This document shows positions 27,489-38,649 of a stretch of 64,000 bases of DNA, one piece after another. The notes beneath the pieces were generated by a model. The model worked only from the letters and a program-made list of their open reading frames with translations, was not told the origin of the DNA and ran no database searches. A program made the translations under genes and the position numbers. The stretch is from the NCBI GenBank assembly GCA_963819385.1, contig CAWFVV010000001.1:682001-746000 (forward strand), read 5' to 3'. This stretch comes from JAVDCA01 sp963819385 (GTDB taxonomy: Bacteria > Pseudomonadota > Alphaproteobacteria > Rhizobiales > Xanthobacteraceae). How positions within the stretch are numbered: the stretch's first letter is position 1; every line of letters starts with the position of its first letter.

Positions 27489-27946
27489 CGGGCGACAGCC
27501 TCGGCACAGCCGATATCCAGCGCATCCTCTCGGCGCTGCCGCATCGCTATCCGTTCCTGATGGTCGACCGCATCATCAACATCCGCGGCGACGAGTTGGC
27601 TGTCGGCATCAAGAACGTGACCGCCAACGAGCCGCAGTTCCTCGGGCATTTTCCCGGCAATCCGGTGTTTCCCGGCGTGCTGCTGATCGAGGGCATGGCG
27701 CAGACCGCGGGCGCGATCTGCATCCTGGCGAAGAACCTCGTCGGGCGTCCGCAGGTCGTCTATTTCATGACCATCGACAAGGCCAAGTTCCGCAAGCCGG
27801 TCACGCCCGGCGACACCGTCGAATTCCACGTGACCAAGATCAACCAGCGCCGCACCATGTGGTGGTTCCGCGGCGAGGCGAAGGTCGCGGGCCAGCTCGT
27901 CGCCGAGGCCGAGGTCGGGGCCATGACGGCGGACGCGCCGGCATGA
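27485..27946 (+). CDS. fabZ: 3-hydroxyacyl-ACP dehydratase FabZ
   Basis: 153 aa hot-dog fold enzyme of fatty acid elongation. Motifs: LPHRYPFLMVDRI, catalytic His in FLGHFPGNPVFPGVL and Glu in LIEGMAQTAG. It overlaps lpxD and lpxA by 4 bp at each end, so translation of the cluster is coupled. It competes with lipid A synthesis for 3-hydroxyacyl-ACP, which is the accepted reason for this gene order. Confidence 0.97.
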   Translation: MTGDSLGTADIQRILSALPHRYPFLMVDRIINIRGDELAVGIKNVTANEPQFLGHFPGNPVFPGVLLIEGMAQTAGAICILAKNLVGRPQVVYFMTIDKAKFRKPVTPGDTVEFHVTKINQRRTMWWFRGEAKVAGQLVAEAEVGAMTADAPA

Positions 27947-28755
27947 CGGCGATCGACGCAACCGCCCGCGTCGCATCCGGCGCGGCGATCGGTCAGGATG
28001 TCACGATCGGGCCTTACTGCGTGGTCGGACCGGACGCCGTCATCGGCGACGGCTGCCGGCTGGTCGCGCATGTCCACGTCGCGGGTCACACCACGATCGG
28101 GCCGCGCACCGTGATCTATCCATTCGCGTCGCTCGGAACGCCGCCGCAGTCGACGCGCTACCGCGGCGGGCCGACCCGGCTCGTGATCGGCGCCGACTGC
28201 GACCTGCGCGAAAGCGTGACCATGAATCTCGGCACCGAGGACGGCGGCGGCATCACCACGGTCGGCGACCGCGGCTTCTTCATGGCCAACAGCCATGTCG
28301 GCCATGATTGCCACGTCGGCAACGCCGTCACCTTCGCGAACTGCGCGACCCTCGGCGGCCACGTCCAGCTCGGCGACGGCGTGGTGCTCGGCGGCCTCAC
28401 GGCGGTGCATCAGTTCACCCGGATCGGGTCGTACGCGATGATCGGCGGCATGTGCGGCGTGCGCGGCGACGTGATCCCGTACGGTCTCGCTGCCGGCAAC
28501 TACGCGCAGCTCGAAGGGCTCAACGTGGTCGGCATGAAGCGGCGAAAGATGCCGCGCGAGCGCATCCACACGGTGCGCCACGCCTATCGGGAGCTGTTTC
28601 ACGGGCCCGGCCATTTTGCCGAGCGGGTCGAGCGGGTCGCGAAAGACTTCGCCGCCGACGAGGCCGTCATGCAGATCGTGACCTTCATTCGCGAGGCAGA
28701 GCACCGGCCGCTGTGCCAGGCGGGCCGGGACCACGACCGGGATCACGGGCAGTGA
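27943..28755 (+). CDS. lpxA: UDP-N-acetylglucosamine O-acyltransferase
   Basis: 270 aa, first enzyme of lipid A synthesis. Hexapeptide beta-helix (GAAIGQDVTIGPYCVVGPDAV). The LpxA catalytic region is SHVGHDCHVGNAVTFANCAT, followed by GGLTAVHQFTRIG and a C-terminal helical part (GLNVVGMKRRKMPRERI). ATG 27943 overlaps the fabZ stop (ATGA). The C-terminus is followed by lpxI in overlapping frames. Confidence 0.97.
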   Translation: MTAIDATARVASGAAIGQDVTIGPYCVVGPDAVIGDGCRLVAHVHVAGHTTIGPRTVIYPFASLGTPPQSTRYRGGPTRLVIGADCDLRESVTMNLGTEDGGGITTVGDRGFFMANSHVGHDCHVGNAVTFANCATLGGHVQLGDGVVLGGLTAVHQFTRIGSYAMIGGMCGVRGDVIPYGLAAGNYAQLEGLNVVGMKRRKMPRERIHTVRHAYRELFHGPGHFAERVERVAKDFAADEAVMQIVTFIREAEHRPLCQAGRDHDRDHGQ

Positions 28756-29648
28756 GCTCCATGCGGGCGCCGCCGGAACAGCGTGACGCCACGCTGCCCG
28801 CGGACGCAACGCCGCTCGGCATCGTGGCGGGCGGCGGCAGCCTGCCGCTTGCCGTCGCGGACGCGGTGAGCCGGCGCGGCAGACCGGTCGTGATGTTCCC
28901 GATGCGCGGCTGGGCGGAGGCCGCGGCGGAGCGTTATCCGCATCATTGGATCGCGGTCGGCCAGTTCGGGCGGCTCTTCCGCCTGGCGCGCCGCGAGGGT
29001 TGCCGCGATCTCGTCTTCATCGGCGCTTTGGCGCGTCCGGCCATTTCACAGATCAGGCTCGACTGGACGACGCTGCGCGAAGTGCCGCGCCTGCTGCGTG
29101 CCTTTCGCGGCGGCGACGACCGCCTTCTGTCGGGGGTCGGAGGCATCTTCGAGGATCACGGCTTCCGCCTCGTCGGCGCGCATGAGGTCGCGCCCGAAAT
29201 CCTGGTGCCGGCCGGTGCGCTGGGGCGCCATTCGCCCGGGGAACGCGAGCGCCGCGACATCGATCTCGCGCTCGCGCTGCTCGCCGCGATCGGTCCCTAT
29301 GACGTCGGGCAGTGCGCTGCCGTCGCCGACGGCCACGTTCTCGCGATCGAGGCCGCGGAAGGCACCGACCGCATGCTCGATCGCGTTGCGGCCTTGCGCC
29401 GCGAGGGGGGCGTGCACAGCCCGCCGGGGGTCGGGGTGCTCGTTAAGGCGCCCAAGCCCGGCCAGGATCGGCGGTTCGATCTGCCTTCGATCGGTCCGCA
29501 GACGATCGAGGGAGTGGCGCGCGCCGGGCTGGCGGGCCTCGCGGTCGTCGCCGGCTCGACGATCGTGGCGGAGCCGGATCGCGTCGTGCGGCTCGCCAAC
29601 GAGGGTGGGCTGTTCCTCATCGGCGTTGCGCCCCGCGAGGGCGTCTGA
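28752..29648 (+). CDS. lpxI: UDP-2,3-diacylglucosamine pyrophosphatase LpxI
   Basis: About 298 aa if started at GTG 28752, which overlaps the lpxA stop (GTGA), or 295 aa from ATG 28761. LpxI replaces LpxH in alphaproteobacteria and makes lipid X. Signatures: LGIVAGGGSLPLAVADA, DLVFIGALARP, LSGVGGIFEDHGFRLVGAH, GVLVKAPKPGQDRRFDLPSIGPQTIE and ANEGGLFLIGVAP. Position between lpxA and lpxB supports the call. Confidence 0.95.
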   Translation: MSSMRAPPEQRDATLPADATPLGIVAGGGSLPLAVADAVSRRGRPVVMFPMRGWAEAAAERYPHHWIAVGQFGRLFRLARREGCRDLVFIGALARPAISQIRLDWTTLREVPRLLRAFRGGDDRLLSGVGGIFEDHGFRLVGAHEVAPEILVPAGALGRHSPGERERRDIDLALALLAAIGPYDVGQCAAVADGHVLAIEAAEGTDRMLDRVAALRREGGVHSPPGVGVLVKAPKPGQDRRFDLPSIGPQTIEGVARAGLAGLAVVAGSTIVAEPDRVVRLANEGGLFLIGVAPREGV

Positions 29649-30835
29649 TGACGGACGTGGCGCAGCGCGCCGCCGCGCCGCTGAAGGTTTTCGTGGTCGC
29701 GGGCGAGGAATCCGGCGATCGTCTAGGTGGCGCGCTCATCCAGGCGCTGCGGCTGCGCGCCGGCGGACCAGTCGCATTCGAAGGCGTCGGCGGCCGCGCC
29801 ATGGCGGCGCAAGGCGTTCCGAGCCTCTTTTCAACCGACCATCTGGCGATCGTCGGCGTCACCGCGATCCCACGGCAACTGCCGGCAATCCTGCGTGACA
29901 TCAAGCGCACCGCCGAGCGCATCGTCGCGGTGCGGCCCGACGTGCTGGTCATCATCGACAGTCCCGATTTCACCCATCGGGTGGCGCGGCGGGTTCGAGC
30001 GGCGGCGCCCGACATTCGGATCGTCAACTACGTGTCGCCGAGCGTCTGGGCATGGCGGCCCGGGCGCGCGCGCGCGATGCGCGCCTACGTGGACCACGTG
30101 CTGGCGCTGCTGCCGTTCGAGCCGGCCGCCCACGCGCGCCTCGGCGGCCCGGCCTGCACCTTCGTGGGCCATCCCCTCGCAGAGGAGATCGCGCTGCTGC
30201 GTCCGAATGCCGAGGAGGCGCGCCGGCGCACTGCCGATCCGCCGCTCGTGCTCGTGCTTCCCGGCAGCCGCTCGGGCGAGATCGCGCGCCACCTCGACGT
30301 CTTCGGTGCCGCCGCTGCGCTCGTTGCCGAGCGCAACGGTCCGATCGAGCTTGTGCTGCCGACGGTGCCACACCTCGCCGAGCGCGTACGGGGTGGGACC
30401 GCGGGCTGGCGGGTCGTGCCGCGCGTGGTGGTGGAGGCTGCGGACAAATGGCAGGCATTTCGCACGGCGCGCGCGGCGCTCGCGGCGTCCGGGACGGTCA
30501 CGCTCGAGCTTGGTCTCGCCGGCGTTCCCACTGTCGCCGCCTACAAGGTAGCGTTGCTCTCCGAGCTGATCTACCGCGCCTTCGTGCGGGTTCCGACCGT
30601 CGTGCTGACCAACTTCGTGCTGGACGAGAACGTGGTGCCGCAGATCGTCCAGCGCGACGCGACGCCCGAGCGGCTTGCCGCGGCGTTGGCGCCGTTGCTC
30701 GGCGATACCCCGGAGCGCCGCGCGCAGGTCGACGCTTTCGCCCGGCTCGATACCGTGATGGCCATCGGGCAGGCGCGACCGAGCGAGGCGGCGGCGGATG
30801 TCGTGATCGAGGTGGCGCGGCGCGGGCGGGCGTAG
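29648..30835 (+). CDS. lpxB: Lipid-A-disaccharide synthase
   Basis: 395 aa GT19 glycosyltransferase joining lipid X and UDP-diacylglucosamine. Motifs: VVAGEESGDRLGGALI, VGGRAMAAQGV, NYVSPSVWAWRPGRARAM, FVGHPLAEEI and LPGSRSGEIARHL. The start overlaps the lpxI stop by one base (TGATG). It is the last gene of the 14.7-kb plus-strand block; it ends in TAG at 30835, converging on gltA. Confidence 0.97.
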   Translation: MTDVAQRAAAPLKVFVVAGEESGDRLGGALIQALRLRAGGPVAFEGVGGRAMAAQGVPSLFSTDHLAIVGVTAIPRQLPAILRDIKRTAERIVAVRPDVLVIIDSPDFTHRVARRVRAAAPDIRIVNYVSPSVWAWRPGRARAMRAYVDHVLALLPFEPAAHARLGGPACTFVGHPLAEEIALLRPNAEEARRRTADPPLVLVLPGSRSGEIARHLDVFGAAAALVAERNGPIELVLPTVPHLAERVRGGTAGWRVVPRVVVEAADKWQAFRTARAALAASGTVTLELGLAGVPTVAAYKVALLSELIYRAFVRVPTVVLTNFVLDENVVPQIVQRDATPERLAAALAPLLGDTPERRAQVDAFARLDTVMAIGQARPSEAAADVVIEVARRGRA

Positions 30836-30859
30836 CCCGCCGCGTGGTTACGTGTGCGG

Positions 30860-32169
<1,310 letters not shown>

Positions 32170-32449
32170 GATCGTCGTCCTCGAAGCGTGCGGTGAGCCG
32201 CCCGATGCGGATTGCGCGTGGCAGCCTTGGCCCCGGGATTTTGTGCTATCCCATCCGTTTGCACCGCAAGATGCGCAGACCGCATATGGTCGTTGCGTGC
32301 GCGCGCCGGAAGGGCCGGAACGCCTTGCCGCGGTTCACGAATCGGCGACCCGCGGGGCCGGGCGCGACACTGTTCCACTGACATTTTGCGCTGCATTGAA
32401 GGATTCTTCACCGCTTGGCGGGTGCGCCGACAGTCGGCCGACACTCCCG

Positions 32450-33871
32450 CTATGCGGACTGGTCGCGCAGGCGCGCCAGGCTCTCGGCCTTGCCGAGCAC
32501 GGCGAGCACCTCGAAGATGCCCGGCGAGGTCGTACGGCCCGTCAGCGCAGCCCGCAGCGGCTGGGCAACGGCGCCGAGCTTGGCGCCTTCGGCCTCCGCA
32601 AAGGTGCGCACCGCAGCTTCGGTCGCGCCGGCACTCCAGGGCTCGACCGCCGCAAGCCGGGTGGCGAGCTTGCCCATGAGCGCGCGGGCGTCGGCGGAGA
32701 GGAGTGCGGCGGCACGCTCGTCGAGCGCGAGCGGCCGCGCGGCGTAGAGGAACTTGGCGCTGTCGATCAGCTCGACCAGCGTCTTCGCCCGCTCCTTGAG
32801 CCCCGGCATGGCGGCGATCAGCTTCGCCTCGAGCTCAGGCGTGAGCTTGGCGGCAAGGTCGCCGCCGTTCGCCACGTGCGGCAGCACGTGTTTGATGGCA
32901 CCCACGAGCTCGGCGTCGCTGGCGCCGCGGATGTAGTGGCCGTTGAGGTTCTCCAGCTTGGCGAAATCGAACCGCGCCGGCGAGCGGCCGACCTGCGGCA
33001 GGTCGAAGGCCGCGACCATCTCGTCGGTGGAGAAGATCTCCTGGTCGCCGTGCGCCCAGCCGAGGCGGACGAGGTAGTTGCGCAGCGCGACCGGGAGGTA
33101 GCCCATGGCCCGATAGGCATCGACGCCGAGCGCGCCGTGACGCTTGGAGAGCTTGGAGCCGTCCGGCCCGTGGATCAACGGAATATGCGCCATCACGGGC
33201 ACGCTCCAGCCGAGCGCCTGGTAGATCTGGGTCTGGCGCGCCGCATTGGTGAGATGGTCGTCGCCGCGGATGATGTGGGTCACGCCCATGTCGTGGTCGT
33301 CGACCACGACGGCGTGCATATAGGTCGGCGTGCCGTCCGAACGCAGCAGCACCAGGTCGTCGAGGTTCTCGTTCTGCCAGGTGACGCGGCCCTGCACCTG
33401 GTCGTCGATCGCGGTCTCGCCGGTGAGCGGCGCCTTCAGGCGGATCACGGGCTTCACGCCCGGCGGCGCCTCGGAGGGATCGCGGTCACGCCAGAGCCCG
33501 TTGTAGAGCTTGGAGCGGCCCTCGCGCCGGGCCTCCTCGCGCATTTTGGCAAGCTCGTCCGGGCTCGCATAGCAGTAGTAGGCCTTGCCGGCGGCGAGCA
33601 ACTTTTCTGCCACCTCGCGGTGGCGTGCCGCGCGGGCGAACTGGTAGACGGTGTCGCCGTCCCAGTCGATGCCGAGCCATTTGAGCCCGTCGAGGATCGC
33701 GTCGATCGCGGCCTGGGTCGAGCGCTCGCGGTCGGTGTCCTCGATGCGCAACAGCATCTTGCCGCCGCGGCCGCGTGCGTAAAGCCAGTTGAACAATGCC
33801 GTGCGCGCGCCGCCGATGTGCAGGAAGCCGGTCGGCGAGGGGGCAAAGCGCGTGACGATCTGGTCGGGCAT
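32450..33871 (-). CDS. gltX: Glutamate-tRNA ligase
   Basis: 473 aa from ATG 33871 (MPDQIVTRFAPSPTG). Class I synthetase with the HIGH-like motif FLHIGGARTALFNW and the KMSKS-equivalent GSKLSKRHGALG. Other signatures: LRIEDTDRERST and DGTPTYMHAVVVDDHDMGV. Upstream in-frame ATGs would add 81 residues without homology character. It neighbours gltA on the same strand, the usual order in this group, and is divergent from glnS. Confidence 0.96.
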   Translation of the reverse strand: MPDQIVTRFAPSPTGFLHIGGARTALFNWLYARGRGGKMLLRIEDTDRERSTQAAIDAILDGLKWLGIDWDGDTVYQFARAARHREVAEKLLAAGKAYYCYASPDELAKMREEARREGRSKLYNGLWRDRDPSEAPPGVKPVIRLKAPLTGETAIDDQVQGRVTWQNENLDDLVLLRSDGTPTYMHAVVVDDHDMGVTHIIRGDDHLTNAARQTQIYQALGWSVPVMAHIPLIHGPDGSKLSKRHGALGVDAYRAMGYLPVALRNYLVRLGWAHGDQEIFSTDEMVAAFDLPQVGRSPARFDFAKLENLNGHYIRGASDAELVGAIKHVLPHVANGGDLAAKLTPELEAKLIAAMPGLKERAKTLVELIDSAKFLYAARPLALDERAAALLSADARALMGKLATRLAAVEPWSAGATEAAVRTFAEAEGAKLGAVAQPLRAALTGRTTSPGIFEVLAVLGKAESLARLRDQSA

Positions 33872-34028
33872 GCCTCGAGAGAAACCGTAGCGGCGGGACC
33901 CTTGCGGGCGGCAAGCCCGTGTACCATGGCGGGCGCCGACAAAGCAAAATTGTGTACTCGTCTCGACGCGCGGGCGCGAATTTGGCAGATAGGCCGCTGC
34001 CTCCCGGGCAACGACAGGCAAGGCAGAC

Positions 34029-35708
34029 ATGGCGGCAGACACGACAGTGACGGAAGCCGGACGCGACTTCATCCGCGACATCGTCGCGGGCGACCTCGCG
34101 GCCGGGCGGCACAAGACCGTCGTGACCCGCTTTCCGCCCGAGCCGAACGGCTACCTGCATATCGGCCACGCCAAGTCGATCGCGCTCAATTTCGGCATCG
34201 CGGAGGAGTTCGGAGGCAGGTGTAATCTGCGCTACGACGACACCAACCCGACCCGGGAAGACCAGGAATACATCGACGCGATCGAGCGCGACGTGCGCTG
34301 GCTCGGCTACGACTGGGGCCAGAACCTGTTTCATGCCTCGGACTATTTCGAGCGGCTCTACGGCTGGGCCGAGGACCTGATTCGCGCCGGCAAGGCCTAT
34401 GTGGACGACCAGACCCAGGACGAGATCCGGCTCAACCGCGGCACGCTGACCGAACCGGGCCGAAATAGCCCGTTCCGCGACCGCAGCGTCGAGGAGAACC
34501 TCGATCTCTTCCGCCGCATGCGGGCGGGCGAGTTCCCGAACGCCTCGCGGGTGCTACGGGCGAAGATCGACATGAGCGCCGGCAACATCAACCTGCGCGA
34601 TCCGGTGCTCTACCGCATCCTCAACGCCCCGCATCCGCGCACCGGCACCACCTGGCACATCTATCCGAGCTACGACTTCGCGCACGGCCAGTCGGACGCG
34701 ATCGAGGGGATCACGCATTCGATCTGCACCCTCGAGTTCGAGGACCATCGGCCGCTCTACGACTGGTTCATCCAGAACCTCTCCGTTCCGTCGCAGCCGC
34801 ATCAGTACGAGTTCGCCCGTCTCAACATCACCTACACGCTGCTCTCCAAGCGCGTGCTCACCGAGCTGGTGCGCGGCGGGCACGTGGCGGGCTGGGACGA
34901 TCCGCGCATGCCGACGCTCGCGGGCCTGCGCCGGCGCGGCGTGCCGCCGGGCGCGATCCGCGATTTCGTCAAGCGCATCGGCGTCGCCAAGGCAAACTCG
35001 ACGGTTGACGCCGCGATGTTCGAGCACGCGATCCGCGAGGTGCTCAACAAGACGTCGCTGCGCCGCATGGCGGTGCTGCGGCCGCTCAAGGTGACGATCG
35101 AGAACTATCCGGAGGGGCAGACCGAGGAGCTCGAGGCCGTCAACCACCCGGACGACCCGGCGGCCGGCACCCGCCGCATCAAGTTCGGCCGCGAGCTCTT
35201 CATCGAGCAGGACGACTTCATGGAGAATCCGCCCAAGAAGTTCTTCCGGCTTGCGCCCGGCACCGAGGTGCGGCTGCGCTACGCCTATTTCATCACCTGC
35301 CGCGAGGTGAAGAAGAACGCCAAGGGCGAGGTGGTCGAGCTCGTCTGCACCTACGATCCCGCGACCAAGGGCGGCAACGCGCCGGACGGCCGCAAGGTGA
35401 AGGCGACCATGCATTGGGTCTCGGCCGCCGACGCGGTCACGGCCGAGGTGCGGCTCTACAATCCGCTGTTTGCCAAGCCCGACCCGAGCGCCGCGACCTT
35501 TGCGGCCGACCTCAATCCGAACTCGCTCGACGTGCTGTCCGACGCCAAGCTCGAGCCGGCGCTCGCGGCCGGCAATGCGCCGGATCCGGTGCAGTTCGAG
35601 CGACAGGGTTATTTCGTGCCTGATGCGGACGCAAAGCCCGGCAAGCCGGTGTTCAACCGCACCGTCGGCCTGCGCGACACCTGGGCTAAGGTGAGCGCCG
35701 GCGGGTAG
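34029..35708 (+). CDS. glnS: Glutamine-tRNA ligase
   Basis: 559 aa class I synthetase charging tRNA-Gln directly. Signatures: FPPEPNGYLHIGHAKSIALN, RYDDTNPTREDQEYIDAI, the second motif in LLSKRVLTELV, and the Gln-specific beta-barrel C-terminus (QDDFMENPPKKFFRLAPG). The 3' end contains LNPNSLDVLSDAKLEPALA, which recurs in the chimeric relic at 38745-39074. GlnRS is not universal in alphaproteobacteria, which normally also use GatCAB, so presence beside gltX suggests acquired or retained direct Gln-tRNA charging. Confidence 0.96.
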   Translation: MAADTTVTEAGRDFIRDIVAGDLAAGRHKTVVTRFPPEPNGYLHIGHAKSIALNFGIAEEFGGRCNLRYDDTNPTREDQEYIDAIERDVRWLGYDWGQNLFHASDYFERLYGWAEDLIRAGKAYVDDQTQDEIRLNRGTLTEPGRNSPFRDRSVEENLDLFRRMRAGEFPNASRVLRAKIDMSAGNINLRDPVLYRILNAPHPRTGTTWHIYPSYDFAHGQSDAIEGITHSICTLEFEDHRPLYDWFIQNLSVPSQPHQYEFARLNITYTLLSKRVLTELVRGGHVAGWDDPRMPTLAGLRRRGVPPGAIRDFVKRIGVAKANSTVDAAMFEHAIREVLNKTSLRRMAVLRPLKVTIENYPEGQTEELEAVNHPDDPAAGTRRIKFGRELFIEQDDFMENPPKKFFRLAPGTEVRLRYAYFITCREVKKNAKGEVVELVCTYDPATKGGNAPDGRKVKATMHWVSAADAVTAEVRLYNPLFAKPDPSAATFAADLNPNSLDVLSDAKLEPALAAGNAPDPVQFERQGYFVPDADAKPGKPVFNRTVGLRDTWAKVSAGG

Positions 35709-36324
35709 GCGGGACGAAAAAGCGCGCCAACGCGCGCCCTGTTAAATACAGGCCGAATACAAGGAAAAACGCGATCATTCCGGGGCGGGCAACGTTGTCC
35801 CCCGCCGCGCTGCCTCTTCGTCCGCTTCCGCCGAGGGGGCAGCCCACGGGCGTCCAGGCCACCCCAAAAAAATAACAATCGATCTGCAATGGGAAAAGGG
35901 ACGAATTTGCAATGCAAGGCATTGAAGAGACGCCGAAAAATCCGTTGATCCAAGAACAATGGGGAACAATGCGAAAAACAATGGGAAACAATGAAAACCG
36001 CGGACGGAATACAACCTCGGGAGGAGCCGCGCAGCAGGGACGGCGCTTCTCTGGCGGCAACAAAAAGCCCGCCGGCGAGCAACGGCGAGCGACTTGCTTG
36101 ATTGGCGCATATCCTTGTCGGCGAACCGGTGTCCACCCCCGATCAGGTCGGGGGCAGGCTTTCGCCGGGATATGCGCTAGTCGCACAAATCCGAGACTAG
36201 GATTTCAGCCATCTCCGATTTGGCGCGGCAAAGCAAGCAAGATCAAAAAAGCACTGCCGTTATCCCCGCCGCGAACGGCCGGAAGCCGCGCAGGCGTTCC
36301 TTGCGGTCTGCCGCCGCCGATTGA
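35709..36324. other. 616-bp intergenic region, no gene seen
   Basis: I see no supportable gene on either strand. The middle (about 35860-36005) is much more A-rich than its surroundings and carries imperfect direct repeats around AACAATG (GGAACAATG, AAAACAATG, GAAACAATG near 35956-35993). The right part holds a family-B palindrome (36105-36177). It separates glnS from the convergent lytic transglycosylase gene. Confidence 0.5.
36105..36177. repeat. Rhizobial palindromic repeat (family B)
   Basis: Arms GCGCATATCC (36105-36114) and GGATATGCGC (36168-36177), with the inner CGGCGAACCGGTGTCCAC and an internal CCCCCGATCAGGTCGGGGG hairpin. It is the same element as 19471-19543, in inverted orientation. 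Confidence 0.75.
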
Positions 36325-38511
36325 TCAGTGGGCGCTTGCAGCCTGAACCGCCGGAGGCTCGGTCTTCTGCTCGTCGGCGCCGCGCCGGGCGGCCATCGCG
36401 CCGGCGCCGAAGCGCACCCGGTACACCGCGAGGTTCTCCATCACGCGCTGCACGTAATTGCGCGTTTCGGATATCGGGATGCGCTCGACCCAATCGACCG
36501 CATCGACCTTGGCGTCACGCGGATCGCCGTGTTTTGCGACCCACTCGCGCACCCGGCCGCGGCCGGCGTTGTAGCCGGCGAAGCTCATGATGTAGGAGCC
36601 GCGGTACTCGGCCAGGAGCGCGGCGAGCTCTCCCACTCCCATCTGCGTGTTGTAGACCGGGTCCGATACCAGCCGCTTCCAGTCATAGGCGATGTCCAGC
36701 CGCTTGGCGGTGTCACGTCCGGCCTCCGGGGTGACCTGCATGAGACCGACCGCCTTGGCGGGCGACACGTCGCGCTGATTGAACTCGCTCTCGGTGCGCA
36801 CGATCGAATAGACGATGCTGCGGTCGAGCGCCGACCCGACCGCCGTATAGGATGGCACGCCGATATCGGGAAATGCATAGAGCTCGAAGGGAAGCCCGCG
36901 CTCGAGCGCCAGCTTGCCGATCAGCAACACGGCCCGCGCGTCGCCGTTCTTCTGCGCGATGTCGGCGAGTGCCGCGACGACGGCGACGGCGTCGCTGCGC
37001 TCGGCGAGATCGGTCGAAAACGACAGGGCCAGATCCCGCTCGCCGATCGCGTAGAGAAGCTCGGCGGCATGCACCACGTCGTCGCCCTCGCCGGGCGCGC
37101 GCTGCGGCGCCGGGCGCAGCGCCATCTCGCCGAGCCCGAGCCGTTCACGCGCCAGCTGCCCGTAATAGGCCACGGGGAAGCTCGCGGCCGCCGCGTACTG
37201 CTCGTGCATCTCGTCCAGTCGCCCGGCGGCCTCGAGGGCGCGGCCGCGCCAGTAGGCGCCGCGCGCGACCGTGATCGGCGCGATCGAGTCCGTGTCGATG
37301 TTCGAGAAGTGCGCCAGCGCGGTGACCGGATCGGAGAGAAAGCGCAGCGCGATCCAGCCCGCCATGAAATGGAAATCGGCGCGGTAAGCCGGTTTGGCCG
37401 GCTCCGCCGCATCGCGCACGACGAGGTAGGCGCGCTTGGCGTCGCCCTGATCGAGCAGCTTGCGGGCGAGCATGCGCCGCTCGCGCCACCATTCGTCGGT
37501 GTCCTGCGCCTGCAGCGCGTCGGGGTCGGCGGCGAGCACCAGCCGGGTCGCGGCGTCGAGGTCGTCCTTCTTGACGAGGTAATGGATGCGGCAGAGGGCG
37601 TAGCCGAGATCGCCGCGGGCATCGTCGGGCACGGCGTCGAGCAGCTTCTTGGCCTCACCTGCGTTCTTCTCGGACGCGATGCACGCCTTGACGATCGCGA
37701 CTGCGTCGTCGCCGACGCGCCGCGCGGCGCGCATCGCCGCGCCGAAGTCCTTGGCGCCGATGCGCCGGTCCATGCGCGCGAGGTGGTCGGCGCGCGTCAA
37801 GATGGTGCCGAACGCGTCGAGCACCGCGGTTTCGGTCTCGGCCGAGAGCCCGTCCGCGCGCCAGACGCTACGAATGTGGCGTTCGCCGCCGGCGCGGTCG
37901 CCGTCCGAGATAAGCGCTCGCGCGACCGCGAGCCGGCCTTTTGACGTCATGGGTTCGCCGGCAATGAACCGGCGGATCGTCGCGCCGTCGCGGCCCTCCT
38001 GCCACAGCCGGATTTCGGCAACTCGCCGCAGCGTCACGCTCGGCCACCCCGGCTTCGTCCGGATGAAGGCGTCATAGCGTTCGAACCGCTCGCGGCTCTC
38101 CGCGTTGCGCAGGCGGACCCATTCGAAGAGGGTTCTGGCGACCGGATCGGCGAGCGATGGCGCGAGCTCGGCAGCGTCGGAAACCTTGCCGTCGTGCACC
38201 AGCCTGATTGCCTTCTGGAGCACGCCGAGCTCGCCGGGAAGCTCGGCAACCGGCGGCGCCGGCGGCACGGTGGCGCAATCGCTATCGTGGTGTCGCTGCT
38301 TTGATCGCGCGGTGGCGTGCGGTTTCGAAGGCGATTTGATGCAATCTCTTGCGTGCGAGGCAGCTACCCTGTGGGACTTGGCCGCGGTGTGCCGCGGGCT
38401 CGCCTTCGCGGCCGCTTGCGCGGAAACATCTGCCGGCATGGCGCAGCCCGCCACGACGGCGGCAAAGACGGCAGCGAGCCGAAGCCAAAAACCTCCCCCC
38501 GCAAGTTCCAT
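36325..38511 (-). CDS. Soluble-type lytic murein transglycosylase
   Basis: 728 aa from ATG 38511. The N-terminal signal contains VVAGC, a possible lipobox, or a cut after VSAQA. A long alpha-helical superhelix region spans ~100-540. The C-terminal SLT domain has the catalytic Glu in SIVRTESEFNQRDVSPAKAVGLMQVTP-type sequence (Glu in RTESEF), then YNTQMGVGEL and SFAGYNAGRGRVREW. It cleaves peptidoglycan to anhydromuropeptides in the periplasm, as Slt70 does. An upstream ATG (38646) lies inside the duplicated promoter-like segment and is less likely. Confidence 0.93.
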   Translation of the reverse strand: MELAGGGFWLRLAAVFAAVVAGCAMPADVSAQAAAKASPRHTAAKSHRVAASHARDCIKSPSKPHATARSKQRHHDSDCATVPPAPPVAELPGELGVLQKAIRLVHDGKVSDAAELAPSLADPVARTLFEWVRLRNAESRERFERYDAFIRTKPGWPSVTLRRVAEIRLWQEGRDGATIRRFIAGEPMTSKGRLAVARALISDGDRAGGERHIRSVWRADGLSAETETAVLDAFGTILTRADHLARMDRRIGAKDFGAAMRAARRVGDDAVAIVKACIASEKNAGEAKKLLDAVPDDARGDLGYALCRIHYLVKKDDLDAATRLVLAADPDALQAQDTDEWWRERRMLARKLLDQGDAKRAYLVVRDAAEPAKPAYRADFHFMAGWIALRFLSDPVTALAHFSNIDTDSIAPITVARGAYWRGRALEAAGRLDEMHEQYAAAASFPVAYYGQLARERLGLGEMALRPAPQRAPGEGDDVVHAAELLYAIGERDLALSFSTDLAERSDAVAVVAALADIAQKNGDARAVLLIGKLALERGLPFELYAFPDIGVPSYTAVGSALDRSIVYSIVRTESEFNQRDVSPAKAVGLMQVTPEAGRDTAKRLDIAYDWKRLVSDPVYNTQMGVGELAALLAEYRGSYIMSFAGYNAGRGRVREWVAKHGDPRDAKVDAVDWVERIPISETRNYVQRVMENLAVYRVRFGAGAMAARRGADEQKTEPPAVQAASAH

Positions 38512-38649
38512 ACCGCGCAATTCCCCCGTCGGAACGTGGTGCCAGAAACGCCGCAGTTGGGGCAACAACAAGACGGAGGCATAAATTGCACCGGCGGTCC
38601 CGGCGGTTCCGTCTCGCAACAAACAGCCACGCGGGGCAGCATCCATCCA

